DNA from: Deltaproteobacteria bacterium | GTDB lineage: Bacteria > Desulfobacterota > Desulfuromonadia > Desulfuromonadales > Geopsychrobacteraceae | Assembly: GCA_024280335.1 (NCBI GenBank) | Contig: JAJRQI010000010.1 | Location: 1 to 60,588 of the forward strand | Direction of reading: 5' to 3' | Length of the DNA: 60,588 nucleotides | Shown: positions 53,207 through 60,588 of the stretch, piece after piece | Numbering within the stretch: the first letter of the stretch is position 1 | How the letters are laid out: each line of letters begins with the position of its first letter | Notes under the pieces: model-generated | The model's input: only the letters and a program-made list of their open reading frames with translations | Databases searched by the model: none | Told to the model about the DNA's origin: nothing | Made by a program: the position numbers and the translations under genes

Positions 53207-54832
53207 CTATTTTGGCAGGCAGAAGGTAAAAAGGCTGCCCTGACCAAGGCTGCTTTCAGCCCAGATTCGACCATGATGAGCTTCAATAATTTTTTTGCAG
53301 ATTGCCAAGCCCAAACCATTGCCCATGTGACCATCGGGGCCAGCAGAACAAACATCTTCATCAAAAAGACGGGCAAGGATTCCCGGTTCGATCCCCGGGC
53401 CACTATCCTCTATGGAAACCTTTGCCTCATGGTCGGTTACCGCAAGCGACAACCTTATCGTCCCGCCGTCGGGGGTAAATTTAAGCGCGTTCGTGACAAT
53501 ATTATAAAACACCCGGCGTATCCCCTCTTCGTCACAGAGCAACGGTACGTTTTCAGCCAGACAATTCACCTCCATGCAGATAGATCGCTTCTGCAACAAA
53601 GGAACAATCTCACTATGAGCAGTTTTGAGAATAGAGCAGATATCCTGCTCCGACATTTCCAATTCGAAGCGACCCGCCTCGATGCGCGAATAATCGAGCA
53701 GATTATTCGCCATATCGACCAGGCGTCGACTGCCGGACATCAAGCCATCCATAATCTCGTTCTGCTCAACAGAAAGGTTGCCCTCGCCGGTTTCACTTAA
53801 TAAAAGACAGTATCCCTCTACCACCGAGACCAGAACCCGCAGATCATGCGCTGCCATCCCCAATAACGCAGAACGCTCACGAACAGCAGAGCTTTCAGGG
53901 TCGCCATCGGCAGCCAGAACGACAACCGCTTTTTTCGCCTGTTCAGCCTGGCGCAGTTGAGCCGTTTTTAGGGTATTGATCGCAACGTTGGCAACCATTT
54001 GGCAAAAAGAGATTTCATCCGAAGTAAAACCGCAGAGCGAGCGGGCGGTTCGCAGTACCAGCACCCCGACCGTCCGCTGGCGATCAATCATCGGCAAAAC
54101 CATGATCGAATCAAAACCGAGATTTTCAATGCTGGGCAAAACGGCTGTCATCAACGGATGGTGATGGATGTTCTCGATCAACAAGGGACGACCGGAAAGG
54201 ATGGTTTCTTGAATCTCCGGATATCGGTTCAACTCAATTCGCAAGCCATTGACACCGACATCATCACTTGAGGCCAATACGTAACCGACCTCAGCATCTT
54301 CACGGATCAGGGTTATCGAACAGCGCCGCACATCAATAACCTCACTGATCGATCCCACTACACGCTGCAATATCTGAGCAGTGTCAAGATCCGCAACGGC
54401 CAAACCGGATAACCCGGCAAGAAAATTAAAATCGATCTCGGATAGCGGATGAAGCGATTCATTTTCTGAACTCGACAGCCGCAACATGATTCGCGCCTGC
54501 AGGTCGGTAACGGAGAACGGCTGGCAGATAAAGTCATCGATCCTGCCGGCACAGAGATAGTGATCAATTTCATGGTCATTATGTGGGATGATGAGAATAA
54601 TCGGCAGGTAAGCTTCTGGGCGCGCTGCACGAAATCTGCGGCACAGGTCGGGTTGCTTCAAGAGCAGGTCGGCGTCCAGCAGAACCAGGTCGGGTCGTTT
54701 GAGGTGGATTGTCTGACAGGCCGTCTCGGCACAGGTCGAGCCAAGCGAGCCAAGGCCGGACTCCTTCACCGTCGCATTTATCCGCTCGGCAGAGATTGAA
54801 CTTGAATGGACTGTCAGTACGGTTGCGGTCAT
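53207..54832 (-). CDS. Sensor histidine kinase with degenerate receiver and GAF domain
   Basis: From ATG 54832 the protein has 541 residues: an N-terminal receiver-like domain (VLTVHSSS, LVLLDADLL, FICQPFS) in which the acidic pair is lost and the conserved Lys is Gln, then a GAF domain (about 150-320), a HisKA segment with phospho-His in GMAAHDLRVLVSVVEGY and a HATPase (NIVTNALKFTPDGGTIRLSL, DSGPGIEPGILARLF, GLGLAICKKIIEAHHGRIWAES). No response regulator gene lies next to it. Signal unknown; the GAF domain suggests a small-molecule or redox ligand. Confidence 0.9.
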   Translation of the reverse strand: MTATVLTVHSSSISAERINATVKESGLGSLGSTCAETACQTIHLKRPDLVLLDADLLLKQPDLCRRFRAARPEAYLPIILIIPHNDHEIDHYLCAGRIDDFICQPFSVTDLQARIMLRLSSSENESLHPLSEIDFNFLAGLSGLAVADLDTAQILQRVVGSISEVIDVRRCSITLIREDAEVGYVLASSDDVGVNGLRIELNRYPEIQETILSGRPLLIENIHHHPLMTAVLPSIENLGFDSIMVLPMIDRQRTVGVLVLRTARSLCGFTSDEISFCQMVANVAINTLKTAQLRQAEQAKKAVVVLAADGDPESSAVRERSALLGMAAHDLRVLVSVVEGYCLLLSETGEGNLSVEQNEIMDGLMSGSRRLVDMANNLLDYSRIEAGRFELEMSEQDICSILKTAHSEIVPLLQKRSICMEVNCLAENVPLLCDEEGIRRVFYNIVTNALKFTPDGGTIRLSLAVTDHEAKVSIEDSGPGIEPGILARLFDEDVCSAGPDGHMGNGLGLAICKKIIEAHHGRIWAESSLGQGSLFTFCLPK

Positions 54833-54850
54833 AGCCACATCTCGACACAC

Positions 54851-55240
54851 TCAAATCACTGAATAGACGTCAGAACGTGCCATGAAAATGCAGAGAGCAT
54901 ACCAAGTAAACCGACCCAGACCGAATGCAATACGAACACAAACTTACCCGCATTGTTAACTACTTACAAATTCTCAGTAAATACCGCAATAAATAATCGG
55001 GCAGACATGAAATATTATTCAGTCAATTGGCGAACAATATAGTCATATGCCTAATCGGCAGCCACGCCTATCAGGCTGACAATCCTACCTTGAAATGTGA
55101 AGTTATTCCGCTAAATGTTATTAAAGTCACTCCGTTAGCAGTCGACAATTGTATACACTTCACCTATAATGTTTGCGCTAATATTGAATTATGACCGCAA
55201 GGCCAATTTAACTATCTTTCATTGTACAAGGAGCGAAGAA
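54851..55240 (+). promoter_or_regulatory. Upstream region and promoter of the fumarase gene
   Basis: No gene in this 390-base AT-rich gap. TCGACA (55142-55147), a 17-base spacer and TATAAT (55165-55170) form a strong sigma-70 promoter, with a start near 55177. The spacer contains TTGTATACAC, a palindromic GTATAC core that could be a regulator site. AAGGAGCG lies just before the fumarase ATG. Confidence 0.7.
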
Positions 55241-56860
55241 ATGCCGGATTTCAAGTATCAGGACCCGATGCCGCTAGGTGCGGACACCACCAAGTACTAC
55301 AAAATCGAAGGTTCGGAAAAGTTCGTCAGCGTTGCCGCTTTCGATGGCAAGGATGTTCTCAAGGTTGCACCGCAGGCGTTAACGGTGCTGGCCAACACCG
55401 CCATGCGGGATATCTCTTTTATGCTGCGCCCTGAGCACAACGAGCAGGTAGCGAAAATCCTGAGCGACCCGGAAGCCTCACAGAATGACCGTGGCGTGGC
55501 CATGGCTTTCTTGCGCAATGCTGAAATTTCCGCCAATTTTGAACTGCCAATCTGTCAGGATACCGGCACGGCAACGGTCATCGCCAAGAAGGGACAACAG
55601 GTCTGGACCGGCGGCAACGACGCCGAACAGATCTCTGAAGGTGTCTACAAAACCTATACTGAAGAGAACCTGCGCTACAGCCAGACCGTTGCTCTCGATA
55701 TGTACAGTGAAAAAAATACCGGCACCAACCTACCGGCACAGATCGATATTATGGCGACCGAAGGTGATGTCTACAAATTTCTGTTCATGGCCAAAGGGGG
55801 CGGCAGCGCCAACAAGTCGATGCTCTTTCAGGAGACCAAGGCGTTGCTCAATCCTGGCAAGCTTGAAGAGTACCTGATCGCCAAGATGAAAACCCTCGGC
55901 ACCGCCGCCTGCCCTCCCTATCACATCGCCTTTGTCATCGGCGGCACCTCGGCTGATGCCTGCATGAAGACTGTCAAACTGGCCACGGCTAAAGAACTCG
56001 ATGGCCTGCCGTCCGAAGGTAATGAGCACGGCCAGGCGTTCCGCGATCTGGAACTGGAAGCCAAACTTTTAAAAGCGGCTCAGAATCTCGGTATCGGCGC
56101 CCAGTTCGGCGGTAAGTACTTCGCCCATGATGTGCGCGTCATCCGTCTGCCCCGGCATGGCGCCTCCTGTCCGGTCGGCATGGCGGTCTCCTGCTCGGCT
56201 GATCGCAATATCAAAGCAAAAATCACCAAAGGCGGCCTGTTTGTCGAGGAGATGGATCGCAACCCGGGACGCCTGATCCCCGAGCAGTATCGCGGTAAGC
56301 ACAGCCACGGCACGCAACTCGATCTGGATCGCCCGATGAGCGAAATCCTCGCCGATCTGGGCAAACTGGAAGTGGGGGCCCCGCTGTTGCTCAAAGGAAC
56401 GATCGTCGTCGGTCGAGATATCGCCCACTCCAAATTCAAGGAGATCCTCGATAGCGGCAAGCCGCTGCCTGACTACCTGAAGAACCACCCGATCTACTAC
56501 GCAGGCCCGGCTAAAACCCCGGCAGGCAAGGCTTCCGGTTCCTTCGGTCCGACCACCGCCGGACGGATGGATTCCTACGTCGACCTGCTGCAGAGCAACG
56601 GCGGTTCGCTGGTGATGATCGCCAAAGGCAACCGCAGCCAGCAGGTCACTGACGCCTGCAAAGAGCATGGCGGCTTCTATCTCGGCTCGATCGGCGGCCC
56701 GGCAGCTGTGCTGGCCGAAGAGAACATCAAAAAAGTCGAGTGCATCGACTTCCCGGAACTGGGCATGGAAGCGGTCTGGAAGATCGAGGTCGAGGACTTC
56801 CCGGCCTTCATCCTGGTGGATGATAAGGGTAACGACTTCTTTAAAACTCTCGGCCTCTGA
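55241..56860 (+). CDS. Fumarate hydratase, class I (iron-sulfur)
   Basis: From ATG 55241 the protein has 539 residues. Class I signatures: [85 protein letters not shown] and [24 protein letters not shown], with cysteines that bind the 4Fe-4S cluster. It hydrates fumarate in the TCA cycle in anaerobic conditions. The longer frame to 55169 covers the promoter region and is not used. Confidence 0.95.
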   Translation: MPDFKYQDPMPLGADTTKYYKIEGSEKFVSVAAFDGKDVLKVAPQALTVLANTAMRDISFMLRPEHNEQVAKILSDPEASQNDRGVAMAFLRNAEISANFELPICQDTGTATVIAKKGQQVWTGGNDAEQISEGVYKTYTEENLRYSQTVALDMYSEKNTGTNLPAQIDIMATEGDVYKFLFMAKGGGSANKSMLFQETKALLNPGKLEEYLIAKMKTLGTAACPPYHIAFVIGGTSADACMKTVKLATAKELDGLPSEGNEHGQAFRDLELEAKLLKAAQNLGIGAQFGGKYFAHDVRVIRLPRHGASCPVGMAVSCSADRNIKAKITKGGLFVEEMDRNPGRLIPEQYRGKHSHGTQLDLDRPMSEILADLGKLEVGAPLLLKGTIVVGRDIAHSKFKEILDSGKPLPDYLKNHPIYYAGPAKTPAGKASGSFGPTTAGRMDSYVDLLQSNGGSLVMIAKGNRSQQVTDACKEHGGFYLGSIGGPAAVLAEENIKKVECIDFPELGMEAVWKIEVEDFPAFILVDDKGNDFFKTLGL

Positions 56861-56897
56861 ATAACCACCGCTTGCACTAAAGTCAAAGGCGAAGATC

Positions 56898-56965
56898 GTC
56901 ATCCTCGCGAATGCAGGGATCCACGCCTCATAAAACTACTGGATTCCCGCCTGCGCGGGAATGAC
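56898..56965. repeat. Imperfect inverted repeat after the fumarase gene
   Basis: GTCATCCTCGCGAATGCAGGGATCCA at 56898 and TGGATTCCCGCCTGCGCGGGAATGAC ending at 56965 are imperfect inverted copies around a 16-base centre. The motif GTCATTCCCGCGCAGGCGGGAATCCA is a common dispersed repeat in many proteobacterial genomes. Confidence 0.75.
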
Positions 56966-57030
56966 AGAAATGAGTAGCAACTGAAAGTCTTGGACTAAAG
57001 TCCATAGTTTTATCAGCGTGATGGAGCAAT

Positions 57031-57066
57031 AAAAAACCCCCGGCCGATCGGTCAGGGGTTTTTTAC
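57031..57066. terminator. Bidirectional terminator between fumarase and cupredoxin genes
   Basis: A-run, ACCCC, a small GGCC/GGTC inner stem, GGGGT and T-run form a symmetric hairpin that would end transcription from both converging genes. Confidence 0.9.
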
Positions 57067-57081
57067 TCTTATCCGCAGAAG

Positions 57082-57489
57082 TCAGGGGATCACTTCAATC
57101 GTCCCTTTCATCCCCCGGTCCTTATGACTTTTGAACCAGAGCAACCTTCTCCGGCATTCGATCGGGTAAATTCCAACTTTTGTCGCGGTGAACTTCGCCA
57201 CCTGCCAATCAGACTTCAAATCGATCTGGATATCGATTCCGGCTTCCGGAGCTGAAACGATAAAATCATGCGGGACAAACCCTCCCACCTTCTTGACCTT
57301 TAATTCAACCGGGGTGTTAACCTTCACCACGATGACGTTCGGATCAAAATAATACTCTCCACCGACAATCTCGACATGCTGCACTCCATCAGTCAGCTCT
57401 GCAACAAAACGTTTTTCCTCAGCTGAAAGATTTGCTACAAAAAGTAGGAGCAGCGCAAAACTTAATAGCAGCGATCGGGTGATATTCAT
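57082..57489 (-). CDS. Secreted cupredoxin-domain protein
   Basis: 135 residues with a signal peptide (SLLLSFALLLLFVANLSAEE) and a cupredoxin fold: GEYYFDPNVIVVKVNTPVELKVKK, H74 in FVPHDFIV, and C112, H122, M127 in YPIECRRRLLWFKSHKDRGMKG. The His-Cys-His-Met set suits a type I copper site, with a longer Cys-to-His loop than usual. Redox partner unknown. It lies convergent to the fumarase gene and next to a two-way terminator. Confidence 0.8.
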   Translation of the reverse strand: MNITRSLLLSFALLLLFVANLSAEEKRFVAELTDGVQHVEIVGGEYYFDPNVIVVKVNTPVELKVKKVGGFVPHDFIVSAPEAGIDIQIDLKSDWQVAKFTATKVGIYPIECRRRLLWFKSHKDRGMKGTIEVIP

Positions 57490-57626
57490 AGCAAGTTCCC
57501 TTTCTGTTCCAACTGCAACTCTTCTGACCGAGAATAAGGACCCTAAGTTTTTTTTGTTGCCCCGCTACCTGGAATTGCAACCTCGCTGGATAAGAATTCA
57601 ATAGATGAAAGGAAAACAGCCTGCCT

Positions 57627-58598
57627 TTACTCTTCTTCAGCTACGCCTAAAAAATGGTCCATCATGCCGATCAGTTTATCAATTTCAGGCTTGGAAGCAT
57701 AGCCATCAGCCCCGACAGAATCGCATTTGACCTCCATCGGCGGATTAATCAACGACGAGAACAGCAGCACGGGGATATCTGCGTAGCCTAACCCTTCCTT
57801 CACCTTGCGGCAAAGGGTCAAACCATCCATCTTGGGCATCTCAATATCACTGATCAACAGATGCAAGCGGTCACGAAGATCCCCCCCCGCATCCTCAGCC
57901 AGTTGTTTCAAATCAAGAATCCGCTTATAACAGTCGGAACCATTGACGAAAACTTCCAAACCATTGAACCCGGCTTCCAGCAGGATTTTTTTGATCCCCC
58001 CCCTGATGACCGAGGAGTCCTCCGCCATCAGTATTTTCTTGTCCCGGCGGCGTTCAGCAATGTCATGCTGCGACTGCTCCGAGTCGCTGCTGACAGGCCC
58101 TCGCAACACTGATTCAGGGTCAAACTCACCGACAATATATTCAAGATCGAGGATAAGAATCTCGCGACCTTCGATATTAACACTACCGGTAAAGCGGGGT
58201 CGATATTGGTCGATAAAGGGCGCAAGCGGCTGCAGATCACTCCAGGAAACTCGATGGATCTGATTCACACCATCAACCTTGAAACCGTTAATTCGATGAT
58301 TGAACTCACAGACAAGAACTATAGGCTGGGTCACTTCAGCCGCCTCTTCGAGGTCCCGTTGTTTGAGATGTTCTTTGAGATCGATTAAAGGCATCGTGGT
58401 CCCACGCATCATCAATACACCCAGCATGGCATCAGGAGTGTAGGGCACAACTGTCAGTGACGATTCGTCGTAACTGATAATCTCTTTCAGCTTCTGAACG
58501 TTAATCCCGAGCGGCTGACCGGCGACATAAAACTCGATGATTTCCATCTCATTGGTGCCGCTCTCCAATAATATTTCCTGTTTCTCTACTTCACTCAT
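57627..58598 (-). CDS. CheV-like chemotaxis coupling protein (CheW + receiver)
   Basis: 323 residues: a CheW domain (EIIEFYVAGQPLGINVQKLKEIISYD, GVLMMRGTTMPLIDLKEHL) followed by a receiver (KILMAEDSSVIRGGIKKIL, phospho-Asp in LLISDIEMPKMDGLTLC, then ASKPEI). CheV proteins link chemoreceptors to CheA and adapt the signal through phosphorylation. Transcribed alone; no other chemotaxis gene is in the window. Confidence 0.93.
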   Translation of the reverse strand: MSEVEKQEILLESGTNEMEIIEFYVAGQPLGINVQKLKEIISYDESSLTVVPYTPDAMLGVLMMRGTTMPLIDLKEHLKQRDLEEAAEVTQPIVLVCEFNHRINGFKVDGVNQIHRVSWSDLQPLAPFIDQYRPRFTGSVNIEGREILILDLEYIVGEFDPESVLRGPVSSDSEQSQHDIAERRRDKKILMAEDSSVIRGGIKKILLEAGFNGLEVFVNGSDCYKRILDLKQLAEDAGGDLRDRLHLLISDIEMPKMDGLTLCRKVKEGLGYADIPVLLFSSLINPPMEVKCDSVGADGYASKPEIDKLIGMMDHFLGVAEEE

Positions 58599-58776
58599 CG
58601 CCTATCCCCTTTTGAGAATTATTCACACAAACTCATGATTAGTCACTATAAATAATAAAACAGAAAATTCAAAGAAAAATATCTACGAAAAAGCTGGCCC
58701 TTATGGTCGAGATGGGGTATCGTTCGCATCTTTTGCCAACTTTTAAAAAATACGCCCTCTCAACAGGTTAGACATT

Positions 58777-60507
58777 ATGAGCGAAGCAACAACCCCGACT
58801 TTTGCCGAACTGGCTCTGGCACCCGAAGTTTATCGGGTGATCAATGAGGTCGGCTATGAAACACCCACGCCGATCCAGGCCCAGAGCATTCCACCCTTAT
58901 TGGAAGGACGTGACCTGCTTGGTCAGGCCCAAACCGGCACCGGGAAAACGGCGGCATTTTCTCTGCCGTTGCTCAGTCGCCTGAATCCAAAGTTAAAGGC
59001 ACCGCAGATTCTGGTGCTGACTCCGACCCGTGAACTGGCCCTGCAGGTTGCCGAGGCGATGCAGACCTATTCTCGGCACCTGAAAGGCTTCCAGGTTTTA
59101 CCTGTATATGGTGGACAGAATTACACTCAGCAGTTGCGGCAACTGCAGCGTGGCGTGCAGGCGGTCGTCGGCACTCCAGGGCGGATTCAGGATCACCTGA
59201 ATCGCGGCACTTTAAAGCTGGATAAGCTGTCCTGTGTGGTCATCGATGAAGCGGACGAGATGCTGAAGATGGGTTTTATCGACGATGTCGAAAAAATCCT
59301 CGAGTTCGCTCCGGCAGAACGACAGACAGCTCTTTTCTCCGCGACCATGCCGAAAGAGGTGCTGCGGGTTGCCCGCAGGCATCTGCAGGATCCGATAGAG
59401 ATCCGTATCAAGAGCAAAACCTCAACGGTAGAAACCATCTCCCAGCATTACTGGCAGGTCAAAGGGCTGCACAAACTGGATGCCCTGACCCGCATTCTTG
59501 AAGCGGAGGAGATTGACGGCATGCTCATCTTCGTCCGCACCAAGATCGCCACCGTGGAATTAGCGGAAAAGCTTGAAGCGCGGGGATTTTCCAGCGCGGC
59601 ACTCAACGGCGACATGACCCAGATGCTGCGTGAGAAGACGGTCGAACGGCTCAAGGACGGCACACTCGATATCGTCGTTGCCACCGACGTCGCCGCCCGC
59701 GGTCTGGATGTCAAACGGATCAGCCACGTCGTCAACTACGATATCCCTTACGACACCGAAGCCTATATCCACCGGATCGGCCGGACCGGCCGGGCCGGGC
59801 GTGAAGGAAAAGCAATTCTGTTCGTCGCGCCGCGGGAAAGACGGATGCTCGGCGCTATTGAGCGCGCCACCCGGCAAACGATCAAACCGATGGCGCTGCC
59901 GAGCCGAAAAGACATCACCAATCGCCGGATCGGCCTGTTCAAAGAGCAGATCGCCGAAGCGATGGAATCTCAGGACCTGGAGTTTTTTGAAGAATTGATC
60001 GACCAGTACCAGAGTGAATATGATGTCGGTCATCGAAAAATAGCTGCCACGCTTGCCTATCTGCTGCAGAAAGACCGGCCGCTGCAAAAGGATGAAGGTT
60101 TTGCTGAGGAAATCAAGATTCAAGCTGAACGCCCGGATTCACAGCGCCGGGAACGAGGTGGCCGCCCCATCGAATCCAACATGCAGACCTACCGGATTGA
60201 AGTCGGTCGCATGCACGGTGTAGAGCCGGGCAACATCGTCGGTGCGATCAGCAATGAAGGGAATATCACCAGTCGTGATATAGGCAGAATCAAACTGTTT
60301 GACAGCTTCAGCCTGGTTGATCTGCCCAAAACCCTGTCACAGGATGTGCTGCATAAATTGACAACCGTCTGGGTTTGTGAGGAGCAGCTACAGATCAGCG
60401 TCGACAGCGGCAGCCAAAAGTCGCAATACTCCAAACCGGACAACAGACGGACGTTCGGCAAAGGCACTCCAGCCACGCAGAAGCCGCGCATGGTACCACA
60501 GCGCTAA
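58777..60507 (+). CDS. DEAD-box RNA helicase, DeaD/CsdA-like with DbpA-type C-terminal domain
   Basis: 576 residues with all DEAD-box motifs: AQTGTGKTAAFSLP, PTRELALQ, VIDEADEML, LFSATMP, VATDVAARGLDV and HRIGRTGRAGR. The C-terminus MQTYRIEVGRMHGVEPGNIVGAISNEGNITSRDIGRIKLFDSFSLVDLP is an RNA-binding domain of the DbpA type, and the tail is basic. It unwinds structured RNA, in ribosome assembly or in cold. ATG 58777 has AACAGG-type purines upstream; the gene ends 81 bases before the window edge. Confidence 0.95.
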   Translation: MSEATTPTFAELALAPEVYRVINEVGYETPTPIQAQSIPPLLEGRDLLGQAQTGTGKTAAFSLPLLSRLNPKLKAPQILVLTPTRELALQVAEAMQTYSRHLKGFQVLPVYGGQNYTQQLRQLQRGVQAVVGTPGRIQDHLNRGTLKLDKLSCVVIDEADEMLKMGFIDDVEKILEFAPAERQTALFSATMPKEVLRVARRHLQDPIEIRIKSKTSTVETISQHYWQVKGLHKLDALTRILEAEEIDGMLIFVRTKIATVELAEKLEARGFSSAALNGDMTQMLREKTVERLKDGTLDIVVATDVAARGLDVKRISHVVNYDIPYDTEAYIHRIGRTGRAGREGKAILFVAPRERRMLGAIERATRQTIKPMALPSRKDITNRRIGLFKEQIAEAMESQDLEFFEELIDQYQSEYDVGHRKIAATLAYLLQKDRPLQKDEGFAEEIKIQAERPDSQRRERGGRPIESNMQTYRIEVGRMHGVEPGNIVGAISNEGNITSRDIGRIKLFDSFSLVDLPKTLSQDVLHKLTTVWVCEEQLQISVDSGSQKSQYSKPDNRRTFGKGTPATQKPRMVPQR

Positions 60508-60588
60508 AACCCTGCCTAGTGAACAGATCCAGACCCCACGTCATCCGCAGACCCCGCCCTTATCGGCGAGACCTCTCGATAACTTGAG

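Noticed and set aside
56069-56902. 277-codon minus-strand frame opposite the fumarase gene
   Set aside because: It is antisense to the fumarase, whose sequence is highly conserved; no domain or ribosome site supports the antisense frame.
58720-58745. Sigma-54 promoter-like motif on the minus strand upstream of the CheV-like gene
   Set aside because: GG and GC are 2 bp too close for a -24/-12 promoter.
1-60588. CRISPR array or tRNA genes
   Set aside because: No regularly spaced direct repeats and no cloverleaf-like sequence apart from the tmRNA were seen on reading.

Overview
The window looks like a chromosomal segment of a Desulfuromonadales-type bacterium (Desulfuromonas/Geobacter relatives). 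Evidence: the tmRNA encodes the tag ADTDVSYALAA; there is a GeoRSP radical-SAM/SPASM/PqqD cassette, a B12-dependent ribonucleotide reductase, a class I fumarase, a large (1587-residue) NAD glutamate dehydrogenase and a CheV-like protein. No rRNA, tRNA or CRISPR array was seen.

Bases 1-17277 (all minus strand) are a type 1 BREX anti-phage operon, read right to left: small HTH regulator, brxA, brxB, brxC, an AAA ATPase plus PD-(D/E)XK-like nuclease pair, pglX, a TrlF-like PHP/SMC-type ATPase, an AlbA_2/HATPase protein, a 56-codon AlbA_2 remnant, pglZ (type B-like) and the start of brxL, cut by the left edge. Nearly every junction is a short overlap or a gap of a few bases, so the accessory genes are built into one coupled operon. 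It begins right after the 3' end of ssrA (tmRNA, 17567-17917), a classic island integration site, and housekeeping genes start on the other side (smpB).

Bases 18037-31430 are core genes, minus strand: smpB, rseC-like, an amidohydrolase with panC and panB, a probable structured RNA with its own promoter and terminator, a 37-codon ORF, NAD-GDH, ksgA, a DUF2062 gene, tsaD, phoH and a small lipoprotein.

Bases 31433-41430 hold the most interesting locus. An NtrC-type sigma-54 activator gene lies upstream of a sigma-54 promoter match, followed by a tightly packed operon: two binding-protein-like genes, two beta-helix secreted proteins, a TPR-like membrane-anchored protein, a YedE-type selenium/sulfur transporter, GeoRSP PqqD, GeoRSP radical SAM, an 18-codon peptide gene with a strong ribosome binding site, a perfect hairpin, the SPASM protein lacking the radical-SAM cluster motif, and a cysteine desulfurase-like gene. 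The 18-residue peptide (ending in Cys) is a strong candidate substrate for the GeoRSP enzymes.

Bases 41431-60507: nrdJ with NrdR-like boxes, a HigBA toxin-antitoxin with an apparently leaderless toxin, a YkgJ-type protein, a UMF1 MFS transporter, a RelA/SpoT-domain protein, then (minus) cysE-iscR-iscS-iscU-mnmA-mtaB behind an IscR-like operator, a sensor kinase with a degenerate receiver, class I fumarase, a cupredoxin, a CheV-like protein and a DeaD-type helicase.
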